The position numbers and the translations under genes are program-made. The notes below the pieces were generated by a model. The model was not told the DNA's origin. It was given only the letters and a program-made list of their open reading frames with translations, and made no database searches. A stretch of 17,020 bases of DNA from Candidatus Dojkabacteria bacterium. GTDB taxonomy: Bacteria; Patescibacteriota; Dojkabacteria; GCA-002793355. This document shows positions 15,342 through 17,020 of the stretch, piece by piece. Every line of letters begins with the position of its first letter. The stretch's first letter is position 1. The stretch is from positions 1-17,020 of the forward strand of contig WFZN01000063.1 in assembly GCA_015489555.1 (NCBI GenBank), read 5' to 3'.

Positions 15342-15358
15342 ATTAATAGAGAGAAGAT

Positions 15359-15382
15359 AGCTAAGATATTAATGGCTTAGCT
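15359..15382 (+). promoter_or_regulatory. hairpin directly before the hsp20 start codon
   Basis: AGCTAAG (15359-15365) and CTTAGCT (15376-15382) form a perfect 7-bp stem with a 10-nt loop, ending one nt before the ATG. It would cover the ribosome-landing region. A temperature-sensitive hairpin is a known way of controlling small heat-shock genes (ROSE, fourU types), but this is neither known motif and no Shine-Dalgarno is sequestered. Confidence 0.5.
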
Positions 15383-15383
15383 T

Positions 15384-15812
15384 ATGAGAGGTTTTTTACC
15401 AAACGATTTGTTTAGTATTTTTACTGAAGTTTTTGATCTATCACCACGTATTAATAGCGATACTCTTGTTAAACAAACCCTGCCCGCTGTAGATATGTAT
15501 GAAGAAGGTGATACATTGGTCATTCGTCTGGAATTGCCAGGATACACGGAAAAAGATGTAAATATTTCCGTACAAAACAATTCCGTACGTATATGGGGGC
15601 AAAAGAAAAAAGAACAATCAAAAAAAGAGCGCAGGTACTTTATGAAAGAGATTTTTACCACTTCTTTTAATAGAACTATTTCTTTGCCGTATCCAGTGGA
15701 TGAGGCTAAGGCCGAGGCTTATTTCGAAGACGGATATTTGGTCATTAGGTTACCTCGCTTGACTACCGATAAAAAGCGTGGTAACATTATTCCTATTAAA
15801 AGAAAGAAGTAG
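15384..15812 (+). CDS. hsp20: small heat-shock protein (Hsp20/alpha-crystallin)
   Basis: An ATP-independent holdase chaperone that binds unfolding proteins and forms large oligomers in the cytoplasm. The 142-residue protein has a short N-terminal arm (1-33), an alpha-crystallin domain (about 34-124) with MYEEGDTLVIRLELPG at its start and the conserved DGYLVIRLPR near its end, and a C-terminal tail with the oligomerising I-x-I motif (IPI, 136-138) followed by basic residues. Length is typical for the bacterial class A/B proteins. It has its own promoter, a start-proximal hairpin and a strong terminator, so it is a self-contained transcription unit. The 10-mer TAGCTAAGAT occurs both in its leader (15358-15367) and just after its stop (15820-15829). 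Confidence 0.95.
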   Translation: MRGFLPNDLFSIFTEVFDLSPRINSDTLVKQTLPAVDMYEEGDTLVIRLELPGYTEKDVNISVQNNSVRIWGQKKKEQSKKERRYFMKEIFTTSFNRTISLPYPVDEAKAEAYFEDGYLVIRLPRLTTDKKRGNIIPIKRKK

Positions 15813-15830
15813 GCTTATGTAGCTAAGATT

Positions 15831-15872
15831 GCTTTAGGGGGGCAAGGCTATGCCTTGCCCCCCAAAGCTTTT
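15831..15872 (+). terminator. intrinsic terminator of hsp20
   Basis: GGGGGGCAAGGC (15837-15848), loop TAT, GCCTTGCCCCCC (15852-15863), extended by GCTTT/AAAGC with one bulged A, then TTTT (15869-15872). This is a 17-bp stem with a short U-run 19 nt after the hsp20 stop. It is the only clear Rho-independent terminator in the window. Confidence 0.88.
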
Positions 15873-15919
15873 GTCTACAAGGGCCTATTAATTGTCTTAG
15901 ATATTTAGATTTTCCCAAA

Positions 15920-16372
15920 ATGGTTAAATATAAATTAACCTTAAAAGATATCAAACAACTAAAGGCCAAGATAAAGGAGCTTGAGCAAAAAATTTTACCT
16001 GAGCTTGCTGATAAGATTCAGGAAGCTCGTGCAGATGGCGACTTGCGAGAGAATGAACCATACCAGATATTAAGACAAAAGTTTGAGTCGTTAAAAGCTG
16101 AGCTTGAAAAATATAAGTACATGCTAGATAATCATGAACTCGTGGGTAAGGGAGAAAGAGATGTTGTAGGGTTAGGGGAGAAGATCGAAATAGAGATTGG
16201 TGGGAGCAAGCGGCAAGTAATTCAAATTGTAAGTGAGATACAAGCCAATCCCTTGGAGAATAAGTTCTCAGAATTAAGTCCTATAGGGCAGGCCTTATTG
16301 GGCAAAAGAGTTGGTGATAGTGTTAAATTAGGGAACGGGCAAGAGATTGTTATTGTAAGAAAAGTTGGCTAG
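15920..16372 (+). CDS. greA: transcription elongation factor GreA
   Basis: GreA enters the RNA polymerase secondary channel and stimulates cleavage of backtracked RNA. The N-terminal part (about 5-75) is a charged antiparallel coiled coil whose tip reads GDLRENEPY. Asp41 and Glu44, the residues that complete the second Mg2+ site, are at the same numbers as in E. coli GreA. The C-terminal FKBP-like domain (about 80-150) carries the family stretch SPIGQALLGKRVGDSV. At 150 residues it is slightly shorter than the usual 158. It follows the hsp20 terminator by 47 nt. The promoter is not clear; a weak TAGATT at 15906-15911 lies 8 nt before the ATG. No Shine-Dalgarno is seen. Confidence 0.93.
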   Translation: MVKYKLTLKDIKQLKAKIKELEQKILPELADKIQEARADGDLRENEPYQILRQKFESLKAELEKYKYMLDNHELVGKGERDVVGLGEKIEIEIGGSKRQVIQIVSEIQANPLENKFSELSPIGQALLGKRVGDSVKLGNGQEIVIVRKVG

Positions 16373-16388
16373 CCTCTCACTTTGGGCT

Positions 16389-16417
16389 TTAACCTCATAC
16401 AAGGTACAGCGTATAAT
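16389..16417 (+). promoter_or_regulatory. promoter opening the non-coding stretch after greA
   Basis: TTAACC (16389-16394), a 17-nt spacer and a perfect TATAAT (16412-16417). Predicted start is about 16424. No open reading frame of note follows for 330 nt, so the product is a non-coding RNA or a long upstream leader of the HU gene. Confidence 0.5.
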
Positions 16418-16423
16418 ACGATT

Positions 16424-16692
16424 ATAGTAGGGGCTTTTGCCCAGTAAGATTAAACTTGCGCAATAATTTTTTAACTTTTGCTGTTAAATCATAACTGCGG
16501 TTAAAGGCCAGTTGGGTTTAAGTAGATTTCTTAAAGTTTATCTTTTTTAACGCTGTTAATTTATTTGCGTTGCAACCCAAGCTAGCCTCACTGTTTTTTA
16601 CTAGGTTTACCTAGGCAAGTCCAAAGTAAAAACTAGGTAGTACATCCTGGATATACTTATAACTGTCTTTTTATCCTTGCTTTTGTCTTCTC
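16424..16692 (+). other. 380-nt gene-free stretch: candidate structured RNA or HU leader
   Basis: Between greA (stop 16372) and HU (ATG 16753) no coding frame is convincing. Visible structure: GGGC-TTTT-GCCC near the predicted 5' end (16431-16442); TTAAA...TTTAA around CCA-GT-TGG (16501-16521); TTGGGTT (16512-16518) that can instead pair with AACCCAA (16574-16580); CTAGG-TTTA-CCTAG (16601-16614); and TTTTTACT (16595-16602) with AGTAAAAA (16625-16632). GTTAA or TTAAC motifs recur. A pyrimidine-rich tract (16666-16692) runs into the HU promoter. I find no tRNA-like T arm (against tmRNA) and no RNase P or SRP RNA core. Confidence 0.4.
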
Positions 16693-16721
16693 TTGACAAG
16701 TCTTAATATTTGATAGATAAT
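16693..16721 (+). promoter_or_regulatory. strong promoter of the HU-family gene
   Basis: A perfect TTGACA (16693-16698), 17-nt spacer and GATAAT (16716-16721). Predicted start is about 16728, giving a leader of about 25 nt. It is the best sigma-70-type promoter in the window. Confidence 0.8.
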
Positions 16722-16735
16722 TGGGTAAAAATAAG

Positions 16736-16743
16736 AAAGGAGG
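16736..16743 (+). promoter_or_regulatory. Shine-Dalgarno of the HU-family gene
   Basis: AAAGGAGG, 9 nt before the ATG at 16753. It fixes the start and is the only full-length Shine-Dalgarno in the window, contrasting with the leaderless layout of most other genes. Confidence 0.85.
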
Positions 16744-16752
16744 TAGTACACC

Positions 16753-17020
16753 ATGGCTACCATTAATAAGACCCAACTTATTAAACAGATTGCAGCAGCT
16801 ACAGGCCTTACTCAGCGAGAGGTCGCTGCTGTAGTCGAGACATTGGTGGATACTATAGTCTCCGCTGTCGCAAAGGGAGACGTCGTTAGTATCCACAAGC
16901 TCGGCCGTTTTGTCCGCCGAGAACTAAAACCCCGTAAGGTACGGGTACCTCGTACAGACCGTGTTGTAGAGGTACGAGGTTTTGTACCTCGCTTCCGCCC
17001 TGCTAAGCAGTTTAAAGAAG
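16753..17020 (+). CDS. hup: HU/IHF-family DNA-binding protein, 3'-truncated by window edge
   Basis: A small dimeric histone-like protein that bends and compacts DNA. The first 89 residues are visible and the frame is open at the window edge; the family length is about 90-100, so little is missing. NKTQLIKQIAAATGLTQREV opens the helical dimer domain. KGDVVSIHKLGRFVRRE is the family signature strand pair, and the arm region PRKVRVPRTDRVVEVRGFVPRFRPAKQFKE is strongly basic. The usual RNPxTGE arm motif reads RVPRTDR, and the Pro that intercalates in HU is not obvious. Codons here often end in C (GTC, ATC, CTC, CGC), unlike the AT-ending codons of its neighbours, which suggests high expression or a different origin. 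Confidence 0.92.
   Translation, partial: MATINKTQLIKQIAAATGLTQREVAAVVETLVDTIVSAVAKGDVVSIHKLGRFVRRELKPRKVRVPRTDRVVEVRGFVPRFRPAKQFKE

Noticed and set aside
16424..16692. tmRNA, RNase P RNA or SRP RNA in the gap before HU
   Set aside because: No TTCGA T-arm or tag frame for tmRNA, no paired RNase P core motifs, and no SRP GGAA/AGCA core were found.
16657..16896. Minus-strand open frame of 79 codons across the HU start
   Set aside because: It lies antisense to the strong HU promoter, Shine-Dalgarno and coding start, and its product has no recognisable features.

Overview
The window reads as a chromosomal stretch of housekeeping genes from a small, AT-rich bacterium. I see no phage, plasmid, CRISPR or insertion-sequence signature. 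The genetic code is standard: TGA is absent inside every gene and is used once as a stop, at the end of murA. Intergenic gaps are short, Shine-Dalgarno sequences are scarce, tRNA-Pro lacks an encoded CCA, and the glycyl-tRNA synthetase alpha and beta chains are fused. These traits suggest a streamlined lineage, possibly a Candidate Phyla Radiation (Patescibacteria) member. That placement is inference and needs a phylogeny.

Layout. 1-4000: 3' part of murB (+), facing an argS-trpS operon (-). 4076-5736 (-): SpoU/TrmH-type RNA methyltransferase, DsbB-like oxidoreductase, tRNA-Pro(CGG) and a membrane-anchored SNase-type nuclease. 5795-11195 (+): ftsK DNA translocase and a fused glyQS. 11196-13525: pth (-) and murA (+), divergent and flanked by two direct copies of a ~110-nt structured repeat. 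13526-15296 (+): a divergent thymidylate kinase and an unidentified seven-helix membrane protein. 15384-17020 (+): Hsp20 chaperone with a start-proximal hairpin and a strong terminator, greA, a 380-nt non-coding stretch with its own promoter, and the start of an HU-family gene.

The genes serve translation (argS, trpS, glyQS, pth, tRNA-Pro, RNA methyltransferase), peptidoglycan precursor synthesis (murA, murB), chromosome segregation and nucleoid structure (ftsK, HU), nucleotide supply (tmk), protein folding (hsp20, dsbB) and transcript elongation (greA).

The strongest unexplained signals are: (a) the paired repeats that begin immediately after the stop codons of glyQS and murA, each with long complementary ends; (b) a recurrent architecture in which a TATAAT-like -10 box lies only 5-10 nt from the ATG, implying widespread leaderless mRNAs, with HU as a clear Shine-Dalgarno exception; (c) a thymidylate kinase whose P-loop Ser/Thr is Phe. 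All are from reading by eye; no search or folding was run.
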